The position numbers and the translations under genes are program-made. From Micavibrio sp. UBA2020 (lineage in GTDB: Bacteria; Pseudomonadota; Alphaproteobacteria; Micavibrionales; UBA2020), in the NCBI GenBank assembly GCA_002334985.1, contig DDBY01000077.1, forward strand, positions 1 through 31,644: a stretch of 31,644 nt of DNA, read 5' to 3'. The notes below the pieces were generated by a model, which searched no databases, was not told where the DNA came from, and saw only the letters and a program-made list of their open reading frames with translations. This document shows, piece by piece, positions 5,498 through 14,618 of the stretch. Every line of letters starts with the position of its first letter. Within the stretch, counting starts at the first letter, position 1.

Positions 5498-8400
5498 TCA
5501 GAGTTCATAGCCATAACCCTTGGCTATCCAGTCGAACGTGCGGTTGACGCGCGTGCCGGATGCGTTGAAGAAGGCGATGTTGAAACCCGCTTCATCGTTT
5601 GCCAAGATTTCGTAATAGTCGCCCGTGGCCATGTTGTAGGTGATGATGGCCAGCGCAGGAACGGCTCGGAACGGCGCAGAGAAATCAACCCGCGTCGAAG
5701 GTGTATCCGAAACATCGCTATCAACACCCCGTGCGCCGTCCACGCGGTCGGGCATGTCAACCGTGATAGATAGCTCGCTGATGGATGGAGTCGTGTTTGT
5801 GTCATCCGCGAACAGCAGCACGCGGAACTGGTACGCCCGCGCGGTGTATTCGCTGACAATCAGCTTCTGCCATGCCGTCCACGTCGGCGTGCCTGATGGG
5901 TCGTCGTTCGTTGTTCTGATTTGAACCTCGATGCGCCATTTCGATGTATCCGCCGAGCCGTCCCAGTTTGGAATGGCATCGACATTCGTCCACAGGTCAA
6001 CGTTATCTGCACGCTCTACGCCCGTGACTCCGATTGTGGCTGTGACAAGGCTTGTATAGACCGAACCGAGGTCGATTTCGTTGTCGAAATAATACAAGCC
6101 TTCCGTGACGTCAGCGTCCAGCTGCAGCGTATCCGTGACAACGACGACATCCTCTTTCACGCCCGCGAAGTCCGGCGACTCCGTTACTGCTTCGACCGCA
6201 TTAAACCCAAGGATTTCTCCGATGTTGCTGATAATCTCGGCGGCGTTAACGCTCTCTCGCCCGCCATAGTCATAGGCCTTGATGAGGTATGTCCCCGCCT
6301 GAGCCGGCACGCCAATGCTTGTCTGCCCGCCGCTGATGCGTGCGAACAGGTCGATGCTGTTCTCCCACGTCGCGCCTGACACCGCAGCGTTGAACTTAAT
6401 GCGATAATAGTCGAGGTCAACGTCTGGCACCTCGTTCCAGCTCAGGAAGGCCGTGCCGTTAAGGATATTGATGGTGAAGCCCGTCACGTCCGCAGGTGGG
6501 TTTTCGTCTCCCGTCACCAGTTGGCTGAACAGGTTCAGCGGTACGGAGGACACGCCTTGCGGGTTGCGGTAGAATACGCGCAGGTCGTAATACTCGCCCG
6601 TTTCCAGCCCGAAGATGGTCAGGCGGTTGCCGTTGACGGTGTACTGCGCGTCGTAGAAATCGGTTTCATCGACGCCCTTGGCCTTGAGCACCGGCGTCAG
6701 CGGTATCGGCCAGCCGGCAGGGGCTAGCGTCAGGACGGCCGTCGCCGTGAAGGTGCCGTCCGGGTTGCGGATGAGGACATCCTCGTCAGACTGGAAGCTT
6801 ACCAGCTGCGGCTGCGGCGGCCGCTGCAGCTCTGGCGGTACCGTCACCTGACTGTTAAAAGGCGGGATGGCGCCCGTCTCGGCCGCAATAACGCCAGGCG
6901 CATAATCCACACAGGTCAGAGTTGCCGTCTTGTCGCTATTCGGGCGAATTTCCTTGACGATAAGCTCGATGCTTTCCTTGCCCGCCTCACCGAACATGAG
7001 CAGGTCGCCCACGGCTGGCCCTTCTGATATAGGGAAAGGCGTCGAGAATGTCAGCACGCGCCCCGTGCCCACAACCGTCTGGATGGTCTTATACAGGCTT
7101 ACCCCGTTGGCCATGCGCATACGCACGGCATAGGACTTTCCGGAAACCATCGTCACATCGTCGTCGATAGTCACATTAACGACGTTGCCGCCTGACGTGC
7201 CCACCTGTTTGATGCGGCCATAGCCGAGCCCCGCGAGCACCACGTCATGGGTGAAGCGCACCAAGTCTCCGCGCGTGCAGACGATATGTTCTACGTCCGC
7301 GCTGAAGATGTAATTCTCCGGCCGCAGCAGCAGCGTCGCCATGTAATAGCGCCCAGCTTTCCATGCGAGGTCGGCAGACGTGCAGCCCGGCAGGTCGAGG
7401 ACGACAAACTCCGTGGCGTTGGCATTGGTGTACCCGTCCTGATAGACGATGCGCTCGTCCCCTTCCCAGCCTTTATCGCGGTTGTTGAACCGGACGCGGA
7501 AGGCGTGCGGCACTTCCGGATAGGAAATCTCGCCGCGGAACCCGAAGGTGTTGCGGGGCGTGAAATGCTGCACCGGAACCGTCTGCGCCTTGTCGCGTAC
7601 GACCGTCCATTTCCCCTCCGGCCGCGCCGACGTTGCCCGCCCAGCGGATGCGATGTTGCCGAGGACTTCCTCGACGCTATCATCGCCGCTCTGCACCGTA
7701 TTGAACTCATAGCCAGCTGCCGTGCAGGCCTCGTGCCATGCCTGCAGGCCAGCCAGGTCGAGGCGGGAATCCGGCTGCGGTTTCTTGTTCGCCGCATCCT
7801 GCAGTACCGTGCGGAATAGCGAGGCGGGGTTCGATGTTACCCGCTCAATCCACGTTTCTGTGGCAGCATCCCAATCGGGAACAATGGAATGCACCACACA
7901 GTTGAACCTGTCGATGACGCCGTTCAGTTGGTCGGTCGCCTTGATACGCAGGGCAATCTGGGCAATACCAGTTTTTTGAATAGGCACCACGCTACGGATT
8001 GTCCGCAGCGCCGTCCACTTGACCTTGTCGATGATTTTTTGGTCGTCCGTATCCTCGGTGATACGGCGGATGCGCACGTCGTATTGGCCGCGCGGCACCG
8101 CGAACCGGACAGAGCGCCGGATGGCAGACGTCTGCTTTGCCGTGACCTCGATGCCGTTGAACTTCAGGCCGCCAGATGCCACGCTGATGCAGTCATCCGT
8201 CGCCGTCGTGCTCGGCAGGAAATCGCCTGTGTCTTCGAAAGTCCCATCTGTCAGTGCATCGCCACGCTCATCGATGATACGGCCAGATGGCACATCGTCA
8301 GGGTCATCGCTGTATCGCCAGACTTGTGCGATTGGCAGCTTTCCGGCTGGCACTACAGGAATAACCTCATCCTGCTTTCCAACCACGGTGATGCTACCAG

Positions 8401-9520
8401 AAACAACACTCAAAGAGCCGCTAGCCGGGTCCATCACGACACGATAAACGCGCAGACGGCGTGAGAAAGCCCCGCTTCCCTCTGTCGGCAAGGCCATTTT
8501 AGGACTGGTTTGCGCGGCTATTGACTTATAGCTCGTGACGCCTGCACTCCATTCATCAGCGTCGGCAACGGAATACTGCACCTCCAGTTGGACGGTTTCT
8601 TCCCGTTTCGCGCCACTGCCGCTAAACCGGACAAGGCCGCCCTCGAAGGTCACGTCGATGCTGATTTCGTCAGCATCTGGCTCAGTCCGGCGCACCTCGA
8701 AGCCATTCGCTTCTTCCAGCAGGACGCTCAGGTCGGTTTGGAAAACGGAATCGCTGAACAGCGTGATGGGCTCGTCGTCCTCGTAGCCCTGACGAATTTC
8801 GATTTCGACGTCGTCGAATTCGCTCAACGGCGTTTCGCCAATCTTCAGTTCGCTGACCTCCAGCGGCCCGTACCCAAGGCAAAACAACATCCGCAGGTAT
8901 TGGTCATCGCCAACAGTTTCCGTGTACGGCCGCGCGCCGAGTGGCGGCACATGGCGCATCTGACCGAGAACGCGCGGGACCCGCCCAAAAGGCAGCAGTT
9001 GGTTTTGTGCGCCAGAGATAAACAGCGTTGTGCTGTCCTGACCGTTTGACGCGCTGCGCTGTTTCGGTGGCGGCAGCAGGGCATTGATGGCCAGCTTGCC
9101 AATGACGCTGACAGCCCCGCCGATAAGCGTGCTGGCGGAAAAGAAAGTCGAACCCGCCCACAAACCCGCCCCCGCAAGGCCAAGGCTTGACGACAGCGCG
9201 ACGCCGATACCGGGCGCGATGGCCATCACGGCAATGCTTAGGATAGCCGCCAGCGGATTCTTACCGCCGCCGCCCATCGGCACGGCGCGGATATTCAGGA
9301 CGGAGCCTTCCTTCAGCCTGACGCAGTGCCACATATCGCGCGGCACATAGTCCGGCCCAATCCAGACATGCGCGCCAACCAGCGCACCTACGTCTTTCAA
9401 ATGCGCATCCACCAGCTCGGCCACGGTACGGCCGGCAGGCACGATGCTGCGCAGCTGCCGCCCGCTGAACGGGCTCGGGCGGGCGATGACCTGGACGCCG
9501 TTCTGTTCAGCGGCTTGCAT
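5498..9520 (-). CDS. Tail tip / host specificity protein J
   Basis: At 1340 aa this is the largest gene here and matches the J/TipJ central tip protein of long non-contractile tails. It forms the tail tip, contacts the receptor and opens for DNA exit. The N-terminal about 100 residues are a small globular domain. A Gly/Ala-rich hydrophobic stretch (about 90-150) follows, typical of J-like proteins, and then the conserved body with GRVPRVLGQMRHVPP and YLRMLFCLGYGPLEVSELKIGETPL (about 180-230). A fibronectin-III-like module (VTGFTINILNGTAFLSWNEVPDVDLDYYRIKF) is near residue 990, with more beta-rich domains to the end. It overlaps the NlpC/P60 gene by 14 bp and precedes the fibre gene by 16 bp. 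Confidence 0.9.
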   Translation of the reverse strand: MQAAEQNGVQVIARPSPFSGRQLRSIVPAGRTVAELVDAHLKDVGALVGAHVWIGPDYVPRDMWHCVRLKEGSVLNIRAVPMGGGGKNPLAAILSIAVMAIAPGIGVALSSSLGLAGAGLWAGSTFFSASTLIGGAVSVIGKLAINALLPPPKQRSASNGQDSTTLFISGAQNQLLPFGRVPRVLGQMRHVPPLGARPYTETVGDDQYLRMLFCLGYGPLEVSELKIGETPLSEFDDVEIEIRQGYEDDEPITLFSDSVFQTDLSVLLEEANGFEVRRTEPDADEISIDVTFEGGLVRFSGSGAKREETVQLEVQYSVADADEWSAGVTSYKSIAAQTSPKMALPTEGSGAFSRRLRVYRVVMDPASGSLSVVSGSITVVGKQDEVIPVVPAGKLPIAQVWRYSDDPDDVPSGRIIDERGDALTDGTFEDTGDFLPSTTATDDCISVASGGLKFNGIEVTAKQTSAIRRSVRFAVPRGQYDVRIRRITEDTDDQKIIDKVKWTALRTIRSVVPIQKTGIAQIALRIKATDQLNGVIDRFNCVVHSIVPDWDAATETWIERVTSNPASLFRTVLQDAANKKPQPDSRLDLAGLQAWHEACTAAGYEFNTVQSGDDSVEEVLGNIASAGRATSARPEGKWTVVRDKAQTVPVQHFTPRNTFGFRGEISYPEVPHAFRVRFNNRDKGWEGDERIVYQDGYTNANATEFVVLDLPGCTSADLAWKAGRYYMATLLLRPENYIFSADVEHIVCTRGDLVRFTHDVVLAGLGYGRIKQVGTSGGNVVNVTIDDDVTMVSGKSYAVRMRMANGVSLYKTIQTVVGTGRVLTFSTPFPISEGPAVGDLLMFGEAGKESIELIVKEIRPNSDKTATLTCVDYAPGVIAAETGAIPPFNSQVTVPPELQRPPQPQLVSFQSDEDVLIRNPDGTFTATAVLTLAPAGWPIPLTPVLKAKGVDETDFYDAQYTVNGNRLTIFGLETGEYYDLRVFYRNPQGVSSVPLNLFSQLVTGDENPPADVTGFTINILNGTAFLSWNEVPDVDLDYYRIKFNAAVSGATWENSIDLFARISGGQTSIGVPAQAGTYLIKAYDYGGRESVNAAEIISNIGEILGFNAVEAVTESPDFAGVKEDVVVVTDTLQLDADVTEGLYYFDNEIDLGSVYTSLVTATIGVTGVERADNVDLWTNVDAIPNWDGSADTSKWRIEVQIRTTNDDPSGTPTWTAWQKLIVSEYTARAYQFRVLLFADDTNTTPSISELSITVDMPDRVDGARGVDSDVSDTPSTRVDFSAPFRAVPALAIITYNMATGDYYEILANDEAGFNIAFFNASGTRVNRTFDWIAKGYGYEL

Positions 9521-9923
9521 GGCGGTAAAACCCCGTGACGGAACGGCGATAACGCAGGCTGTCGTAGCAGCAGAAGGTCGTGTCGATGCCGTGCTCGACG
9601 TGCAGCATCATGCCCTTGTCCATGACCAGCCCGACGTGCATCGGATGGCGGTTATAGCGCAGGACGATGACGTCCCCCTCGCGCTCCCGTCCGGCCTGAA
9701 CCGAAACCCAGTCCTGCGCCACATCAGCGACCACAGCGCCCAGTTGCAGCGCGTTGCGCGCCAGCGTACTGTCGTACCTCTCGACCAGCGACGGCAGCTT
9801 GATGCCGTAGCGCTCGTCATAGACCAGCCGCACCAGCCCCCAGCAATCAAGCCCGCTCCGGTCACGGCCGTGTTCCTTAAACGGCAGACCGATGTAATCA
9901 GCCGCCCATGTTGGTGTGCTCAT
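9507..9923 (-). CDS. NlpC/P60 family tail peptidase
   Basis: The 138-aa product has the NlpC/P60 cysteine-peptidase signature: Cys27 in LDCWGLVRLVY, His96 in HPMHVGLV and a second His at 108 (MLHVEHG). In phages this enzyme is part of the tail tip (a lambda K counterpart) and cuts peptide stems of peptidoglycan during DNA entry. Its place between the DUF1833 gene and gene J is standard for this tail type. The start shares one base with the upstream stop (TGATG). Confidence 0.9.
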   Translation of the reverse strand: MSTPTWAADYIGLPFKEHGRDRSGLDCWGLVRLVYDERYGIKLPSLVERYDSTLARNALQLGAVVADVAQDWVSVQAGREREGDVIVLRYNRHPMHVGLVMDKGMMLHVEHGIDTTFCCYDSLRYRRSVTGFYRHASR

Positions 9924-10396
9924 CAGAAAATCCCCGGAAAGTCAGCAGGATTGAACGTGTCGCCCGGATACGGCTCAGCGGTGAAATACTCGACCGTCAG
10001 GTCAGCCTCGACCACGTTGACGTCATAGGTGACGTTGGACAACGTAAAGTCAGGAAATTCGGCCTCTATGACATCGGGGTCGTCAGTTCGGATGACCATG
10101 AAATGCGCGGTCGGCGCCGGCCGCAGCGTGCGGATGGTGGCGACGATTTCACGCGTGGTGTTGTCGATACGCAGCTTCGCCCGCGGCGCCGCATTCTCGT
10201 CGTCATCGGGCAGCGACAGCTCGAAGGGAAAGGCGCTGTACGTCTCGCCGTTCGAAACGATGTCCTCGCCGCTGTCGTTGAACCGCAGGGGTTCCTCAAG
10301 GCTCGGATGTTCGATGACCAGCAGGTACGCGAAGCAGGCGTCTGTTTCCTGCGCGAACAGCTCGGCCTTGCTGGCATCGCTGACAGCGCGGCTCAC
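9923..10396 (-). CDS. DUF1833-family phage tail protein
   Basis: This 157-aa protein has the pattern of DUF1833 tail proteins: YLLVIEHPSLEEPLRFNDSGEDIVSNGETYSAFPFELSLPDD at about residues 24-65, then APRAKLRIDNTTREIVATIRTL. It equates by position to lambda minor tail protein L, which is part of the distal tail/tip assembly. The start overlaps the upstream stop by 4 nt (ATGA). Confidence 0.85.
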   Translation of the reverse strand: MSRAVSDASKAELFAQETDACFAYLLVIEHPSLEEPLRFNDSGEDIVSNGETYSAFPFELSLPDDDENAAPRAKLRIDNTTREIVATIRTLRPAPTAHFMVIRTDDPDVIEAEFPDFTLSNVTYDVNVVEADLTVEYFTAEPYPGDTFNPADFPGIF

Positions 10397-10740
10397 GGCA
10401 GCACCTCAAGGCTGACCGTCACTTGATAATAAAGGCCGTTCATCGAGGCGTACTGCGGCGGCTCGTTAAAACGCGCCGTAACTGTCGCGCCCGTGCGGGG
10501 ATGCGTGAAATCGAAGCCCAAAGCCCCACCTGCCGTATCCTCCGCAAAAAAAGTCTGTATTTCATCGACCTGTGCCGCGCTTAATACATAAGCCACGCGG
10601 ATACTGCTGACATTGGACGTCGTGCGGCGGCGCACCTTTGCCGGCCCAACGTCCATCTGCGTGCGCACGATATTGTTCGCCGGCTGCTCCTGAAAGCTAT
10701 TCGCCAAAGGCGCAGGCAGGGTGTCCGGAAACGTTGGCAT
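10393..10740 (-). CDS. Minor tail protein (lambda M-like position)
   Basis: The 115-aa product (PTFPDTLPAPLANSFQEQPANN at the start; RVAYVLSAAQVDEIQTFFAED and GALGFDFTHPRTGATVTARF in the middle) resembles small phage tail proteins found between the tape measure and the DUF1833/L-like protein. It probably joins the tube to the tip. The gene lies 2 bp after the tape measure stop. The exact family name is uncertain. Confidence 0.75.
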   Translation of the reverse strand: MPTFPDTLPAPLANSFQEQPANNIVRTQMDVGPAKVRRRTTSNVSSIRVAYVLSAAQVDEIQTFFAEDTAGGALGFDFTHPRTGATVTARFNEPPQYASMNGLYYQVTVSLEVLP

Positions 10741-10742
10741 GT

Positions 10743-12500
10743 TTACCTCGTCGTCAGGCTGGGCCGCAGGCCGCTCGATTTGCGCAGGGCGCGGGAAGAG
10801 CGCGATGACGGGTCAGCAAGAACGTTGGAAAACATCTCGTCTATGGTGACCATGAGGTCACGCCCGCCGCTCGTGTTCGTGCGCTCCTGCGTCGATACCT
10901 GCGCGCCGGCGTTGTTATAGATGTAGGTGTTGTTGATAGAGCCACCCCCGCCGCGCTGGCCTGCAGGAACGACATAACCGCTGTTACGCCCCATAACGAG
11001 GCGTTCCGGCCCGTTCTCGCCCACTAGATAGGACATACCCGGGTTTACGGAGCCGCCACCGGAGCGTGCACCGCCGGAACCGCCGAACAGGGAACCGAAG
11101 AAGCTGCTCGCCATGTCCGACAACGGCGTCAGAACGCTGTTCTGAAAGCCATCGCTGGAGACGATAGACTGCAGGACATTGCGGGCAAGGTCGCCAAAGC
11201 TGCGCAGCTCGGATGAACCGCGCGAAATATCTTTAAACAGGCCGGAGAAGGCCTCTTCAAAGCTATCACCGAGGGTTTCGGCGCTCTTCGCTGTATCCCT
11301 TACAGTGCGGTTCAGCTTACCTGTTGCTGTATTGGCGTCATTAATGGGAGGCAGCAACAAAGGCAGGTTTAGGTTCGTTTGTGAGGTTTGCGTCTGGGTT
11401 GTTGTGCCCGACAACCCCCACTCAGCGAAACTTTTACCAGATGTTTGCTGCCTTACGATTTCAGCGCGCTTTGCCTTTGCTTCCTCAATTTTGAGCAATA
11501 GCTCTCCGCGACTTCCGCCAACGCCAGCCTTTATCGCCGCTTCATAGCGCCTAATGTCGTCTTCCAGCATCTTCATGTTGATGCTGTCGCGTGCATTTCC
11601 GGTCATGTCGTAGAGTTTGCTGAGCATCTCGACGGACTTCAGCAGACCTGACGCAATCAGGCCGATAAGCTGGCCGAGGTTGTGGAATGCCTGCGCAAGC
11701 GCAGGGTCTTTTGCCATGTTCGTGAAATCGCCGAACGCGCTGGCATAGGATTCCAGCACACCGACATCGAAGCTGGCCTTGAGCGTCGTTCTCAAGGATT
11801 TCATCTGGCTGTCAGCGTCCGCAGCCTTCTTGACCATTTCCTCGGACATGACCCCGCCCATGTTGCGCAGCTCGTCTTCGTACTTCCGGATACCCTCGAT
11901 GCCCTCGCCGAGGAGCTTTGCCATTGCAGGGCCTGCCTGCTTGCCGAAAAGCTGGGCGGCAATCGCCTGCCGTTCAGACTGGTTTCTGACCTGCGCCAGC
12001 GCGGCGATGGTGTCGTTCAGGACGTCGGTCGTCGGGCGAAGCTCCCCGCGCGCGTCGCGGATGCTCACACCCAGAGCCGCGAAGAGCTCGGAAAGGCCTT
12101 TATTTCCCGTGGCAGCACTACCAAGGCGCATGCTGAACTGCGCCAGCGCGGCATCGGTTTGCCCGATTTCCACGCCGTTGGCCTGAAACGCATAGCGCAG
12201 GATTTGGATGCTTTCGGCGCTGACCTTCGTCTGCTGCGAAAGGTCATCAAGCTTTGCCGCAGTTTCGAGCGCTCGGTTGCCGACCGAAACAGCTAGAGCA
12301 CTGCCGGCCACGATGGCAGCGCTGCGCAGGTTGAAGATGGCGTCCGTGGCCTTCCGGATGCCCTCGCGGACGCCCGACATGGACAGTCCGCGTTCGATAT
12401 CCTTGCCAGCTTTCTTGCTGGCCGAAACGGCCTCCTGCAGCCCCCGCTTATAGTCCCTGTCATCGAGGGACATTCGGGCAATGATGTCTTCATTGCTCAT
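10743..12500 (-). CDS. Tail tape measure protein
   Basis: The 585-aa product has features of tape measure proteins. A coiled-coil N-terminus (about 1-50) is followed by a hydrophobic Ala-rich part (AAIVAGSALAVSVGNRALETAAKLDDLSQQTKVSAESIQILRYAF, about 61-105) and long helices with the QLFGKQAGPAMAKLLGEG motif. A membrane-active Gly-rich stretch and the C-terminal GENGPERLVMGRNSGYVVPAGQ motif complete it. The protein sets tail length and enters the host envelope with the DNA. At about 1.5 angstrom per residue a tail of roughly 80-90 nm would be expected (family rule, not measured). It starts 11 nt inside the upstream chaperone ORF, with AGAGG before the ATG. Confidence 0.9.
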   Translation of the reverse strand: MSNEDIIARMSLDDRDYKRGLQEAVSASKKAGKDIERGLSMSGVREGIRKATDAIFNLRSAAIVAGSALAVSVGNRALETAAKLDDLSQQTKVSAESIQILRYAFQANGVEIGQTDAALAQFSMRLGSAATGNKGLSELFAALGVSIRDARGELRPTTDVLNDTIAALAQVRNQSERQAIAAQLFGKQAGPAMAKLLGEGIEGIRKYEDELRNMGGVMSEEMVKKAADADSQMKSLRTTLKASFDVGVLESYASAFGDFTNMAKDPALAQAFHNLGQLIGLIASGLLKSVEMLSKLYDMTGNARDSINMKMLEDDIRRYEAAIKAGVGGSRGELLLKIEEAKAKRAEIVRQQTSGKSFAEWGLSGTTTQTQTSQTNLNLPLLLPPINDANTATGKLNRTVRDTAKSAETLGDSFEEAFSGLFKDISRGSSELRSFGDLARNVLQSIVSSDGFQNSVLTPLSDMASSFFGSLFGGSGGARSGGGSVNPGMSYLVGENGPERLVMGRNSGYVVPAGQRGGGGSINNTYIYNNAGAQVSTQERTNTSGGRDLMVTIDEMFSNVLADPSSRSSRALRKSSGLRPSLTTR

Positions 12501-12675
12501 CGGGGAACCTCTGCATCATGTCGTTAAGGAAATCTTTGGAAGGAACATCCGGAGCCGGTGCCGGATGGTTTGCCGCCAGCCAGCCATCGAGCGCCGCCAT
12601 CACATCGAAGTAGGTCGCCTCGTCCCAGAACTGCCGGGGAGACCACCCCAGCACGCCGAAGAAAAACTCCTGCAA
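12490..12675 (-). CDS. Tail assembly chaperone, downstream (T-like) ORF
   Basis: The sequence LQEFFFGVLGWSPRQFWDEATYFDVMAALDGW resembles the small chaperone ORFs of the GTA gp10.1/Phage_TAC type. The frame has no ATG or GTG: its first possible start is TTG at 12675, with no Shine-Dalgarno site. The open frame continues upstream through family-like residues (RINFRA) into the -1 frame of the preceding chaperone gene. It is therefore probably made as a fusion by -1 frameshifting, as with lambda G/GT. The coordinates given cover only the part from the TTG. It overlaps the tape measure start by 11 nt. Confidence 0.65.
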   Translation of the reverse strand: MQEFFFGVLGWSPRQFWDEATYFDVMAALDGWLAANHPAPAPDVPSKDFLNDMMQRFPDEQ

Positions 12676-12686
12676 AGCGCGGAAGT

Positions 12687-13013
12687 TTATGCGTGCTGGG
12701 CTTGTCCTTCCCCCTGTTCGGGCGCTCCCGCGTTCTTGAGCGGGACGTTCAGGATGGCCATGACCACCGTCGAGACAGCATTGATGCAGCTCTTGTGGTC
12801 GGCCAGCATGTCCTCGTCGGTCACCTTGCCAGCGGTAGCCAGGCGGATGACGTTGAAGACAGCCGTCAGCTTGACCTGCCCTGTCAGCAGGTCATGCCCG
12901 AGGCCAAGCACAGAGCCCGCCACGTCCTCGATTTCGGCAAGCAACTGCATCGACACGCGAACACTGTAATGCTTGCCATTAATCGTGATTTTGATTTCGC
13001 GGTGCGGGTTCAT
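12687..13013 (-). CDS. Tail assembly chaperone, upstream (G-like) ORF; GTA gp10-like
   Basis: The 108-aa product (ITINGKHYSVRVSMQLLAEIEDVAGSVLGLGHDLLTGQVKLTAVFNVIRLATAG, about residues 8-62) matches the gene-transfer-agent-like tail chaperone family that coats the tape measure protein during tail assembly. It lies between the tail tube and tape measure genes as expected. Its 3' end contains a G5A2 run (12714-12708 read on the minus strand) suited to ribosome slippage into the next ORF. Confidence 0.8.
   Translation of the reverse strand: MNPHREIKITINGKHYSVRVSMQLLAEIEDVAGSVLGLGHDLLTGQVKLTAVFNVIRLATAGKVTDEDMLADHKSCINAVSTVVMAILNVPLKNAGAPEQGEGQAQHA
12708..12714 (-). promoter_or_regulatory. Candidate -1 frameshift site (GGGGGAA)
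   Basis: Read on the minus strand, codons CAG GGG GAA GGA contain GGGGGAA, similar to the GGGAAAG site of lambda G/T. A slip of -1 here leads, with no stop codon, through GRTSPARINFRALQEFFFG into the T-like ORF. The slip is only partly favoured because the A-site codon GAA does not re-pair perfectly. Predicted only. Confidence 0.4.
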
Positions 13014-13016
13014 CGG

Positions 13017-13433
13017 TTATGCCGCAGGCGTAAAGGTGCCAGCACCGGAGCGCACCAGCGTCACCGAGAAAGTCTCGGCGTTGTCATGCGCACCTGTGCG
13101 GTTGTAATCCTGCACGACGAACGCGGCGGCGTACTTGTCACCGTTCGGGAACAACAACTCGAAGTTCTTCGACGTGCGGGCGAAGGCAGCCGCGCGCAGC
13201 GTTTCCTCGGCCGTATCGTCCTTGAAAATGCCGTCCGCAGAGATGGACATGGACTGCACGCCGGCATCGGCCAGCATCGTCTGAATGCCAGCGTCGCCAG
13301 TGGTCGTAGTATCGACGGGGTTGTTGTTCAGCGTCATGTTGTTGGTGCGGATTGCGCCGATAGTCGCGAAAGTCTCGCTTTCGCCGCCGCTTCCGATTTT
13401 AAGAACCATGTCGCGGCCCTTCTGTGCTGCCAT
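13017..13433 (-). CDS. Major tail tube protein
   Basis: The 138-aa protein (GRDMVLKIGSGGESETFATIGAIRTNNMTLNNNPVDTTTTGD at the N-terminus; MSISADGIFKDD near the middle; FVVQDYNRTGAHDNAETFSVTLVRSGAGTFTPAA at the end) matches the TP901-1/GTA-like major tail protein family. It polymerises into the tail tube around the tape measure. Composition is Thr/Asn/Gly-rich and beta-rich. The gene is followed by the chaperone gene after 3 bp. Confidence 0.9.
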   Translation of the reverse strand: MAAQKGRDMVLKIGSGGESETFATIGAIRTNNMTLNNNPVDTTTTGDAGIQTMLADAGVQSMSISADGIFKDDTAEETLRAAAFARTSKNFELLFPNGDKYAAAFVVQDYNRTGAHDNAETFSVTLVRSGAGTFTPAA

Positions 13434-13462
13434 GTGAGGTACTCCTGTTTGGCTGTTGAAAA

Positions 13463-13873
13463 CTACGAGGTAGGCTCGGTCGTGACCCGGAAAGAGGTCA
13501 TGGCCGAATAAGTGACGCCATCGCCCTGCCGGAACGTGGACGAGGTCAGAAAGAGCGTGTCGATATGCGTATGTCCGCTGATGGTCAGCGCCTGACGGTT
13601 CAGCGCGGCATAGACCGCGTCCATCATCTGGCGCACTTCCTTCCGGCCGCGGTACCGCGACCAGCAGTAGATGTTCACGCTGACCTGCGCACCGACGCCG
13701 CCCTGTGTATCGAACGGCACAGACGTCATGTCATCGACGACGATGTACGGATATGCCGTTCCTTGCGGCACGTCGTCATAGACCCGCTGCGAGACGATGG
13801 CCGTCAGGGCCGCCGAGGCCTTCAGCTTGGCAACGATGGCCTGCTGCACCGCCCACTGTGAATCCGCGCTCAT
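13463..13873 (-). CDS. DUF3168 tail completion / tail terminator protein
   Basis: The 136-aa product has the DUF3168 layout: QQAIVAKLKASAALTAIVSQRVYDDVPQGTAYPYIVVDD (about 9-48), then VSVNIYCWSRYRGRKEVRQMMDAVYAAL. It corresponds to SPP1 gp17/lambda U-like proteins that cap the tail tube where it joins the head. It overlaps the HK97-gp10-like gene by 4 nt. Confidence 0.9.
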   Translation of the reverse strand: MSADSQWAVQQAIVAKLKASAALTAIVSQRVYDDVPQGTAYPYIVVDDMTSVPFDTQGGVGAQVSVNIYCWSRYRGRKEVRQMMDAVYAALNRQALTISGHTHIDTLFLTSSTFRQGDGVTYSAMTSFRVTTEPTS

Positions 13874-14292
13874 TCAGAAACCCTCTTGAGAATGTTCCTG
13901 ACGCGGCGCGTCAGCACCTTTTCGGCATAGTCCCTAACCAACTGCTTAAACGGGCGCGGCGCCATCTTTGTGGTGCCACCGTCCAGAAGGTCGGAATAGC
14001 CGACGTTGTTGACCAGTTCCTTCGTAAAGGGCTCGCGGGTTCGTGTGTAGAACGCCCGCACCAACCCGCCCCTGTCTGTTTTCGGCGGCTCACCCGGCGC
14101 AGAGCGCTGCGCCACGATGCCGCCCCTCTTGTACGTCTCACCAGACCGCGCGCCGGTGCTGATAATCCTGATGGCCTCGTTTCGGGCGTCCTCGCCCGTA
14201 ACATCCAAGGCCGCTTTGGCCAGTTGCTCGTGTTCTTCCAGCAGCCGCTTCATACGGCGGTCAAGGTTCGTAACGTCAACCTTGGTGCTCAC
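13870..14292 (-). CDS. HK97 gp10-like neck / tail completion protein
   Basis: The 140-aa basic protein has an N-terminal helix (NLDRRMKRLLEEHEQLAKAALDVTGEDARNEAIRII) and a middle part with SAPGEPPKTDRGGLVRAFY and VGYSDLLDGGTTKMAPRPFKQLVRDYAEKVL. This is typical of HK97-gp10 family proteins at the head-tail interface. Overlapping ATGA junctions on both sides show tight coupling with the connector genes. Confidence 0.85.
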   Translation of the reverse strand: MSTKVDVTNLDRRMKRLLEEHEQLAKAALDVTGEDARNEAIRIISTGARSGETYKRGGIVAQRSAPGEPPKTDRGGLVRAFYTRTREPFTKELVNNVGYSDLLDGGTTKMAPRPFKQLVRDYAEKVLTRRVRNILKRVSE

Positions 14293-14618
14293 TGCGCGAC
14301 GCCTTCCTCGGCCAGAAGCTCCGTCCAGCAGTCACGCTCCTCGATGTGCCGGATAGACCGGATGTTGAACAGCCGCCCGCCGAAGTTGATGCGCATGGCC
14401 TCGATGACCTCAGGCTTGTGGCGCAGCGTGATGCGGTGCGTCACTGACGCCTGCATCTGCTGCCCGAACAGCACCTCGCGACCGGACAGCGGCTCGACTC
14501 GAGCCCAGACCGTGGGTGTGTCGGAAATGTTGGCCCACGTCGAAGCAGAACCGCCGCCGCCGTCATCAGCGCGGGTTTCCTGCTCGAACGTGATGCGGTG
14601 CCGGAGCTTGCCAATCAT
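14289..14618 (-). CDS. Head-tail joining / head closure protein (SPP1 gp16-like)
   Basis: The 109-aa product begins MIGKLRHRITFEQETR and has WANISDTPTVWARVEPLSGREVLFGQQ and FNIRSIRHIEERDCWTELLAEE. This is the standard pattern of the phage head-tail adaptor family (PF05521). It closes the filled head and provides the surface for tail docking. Gene order portal...connector-closure-gp10-DUF3168-tube is the canonical one. Confidence 0.9.
   Translation of the reverse strand: MIGKLRHRITFEQETRADDGGGGSASTWANISDTPTVWARVEPLSGREVLFGQQMQASVTHRITLRHKPEVIEAMRINFGGRLFNIRSIRHIEERDCWTELLAEEGVAQ

Noticed and set aside
12558..13511. 317-aa plus-strand frame
   Set aside because: Shadow of the tail chaperone and tail tube genes, Arg/His-rich composition.
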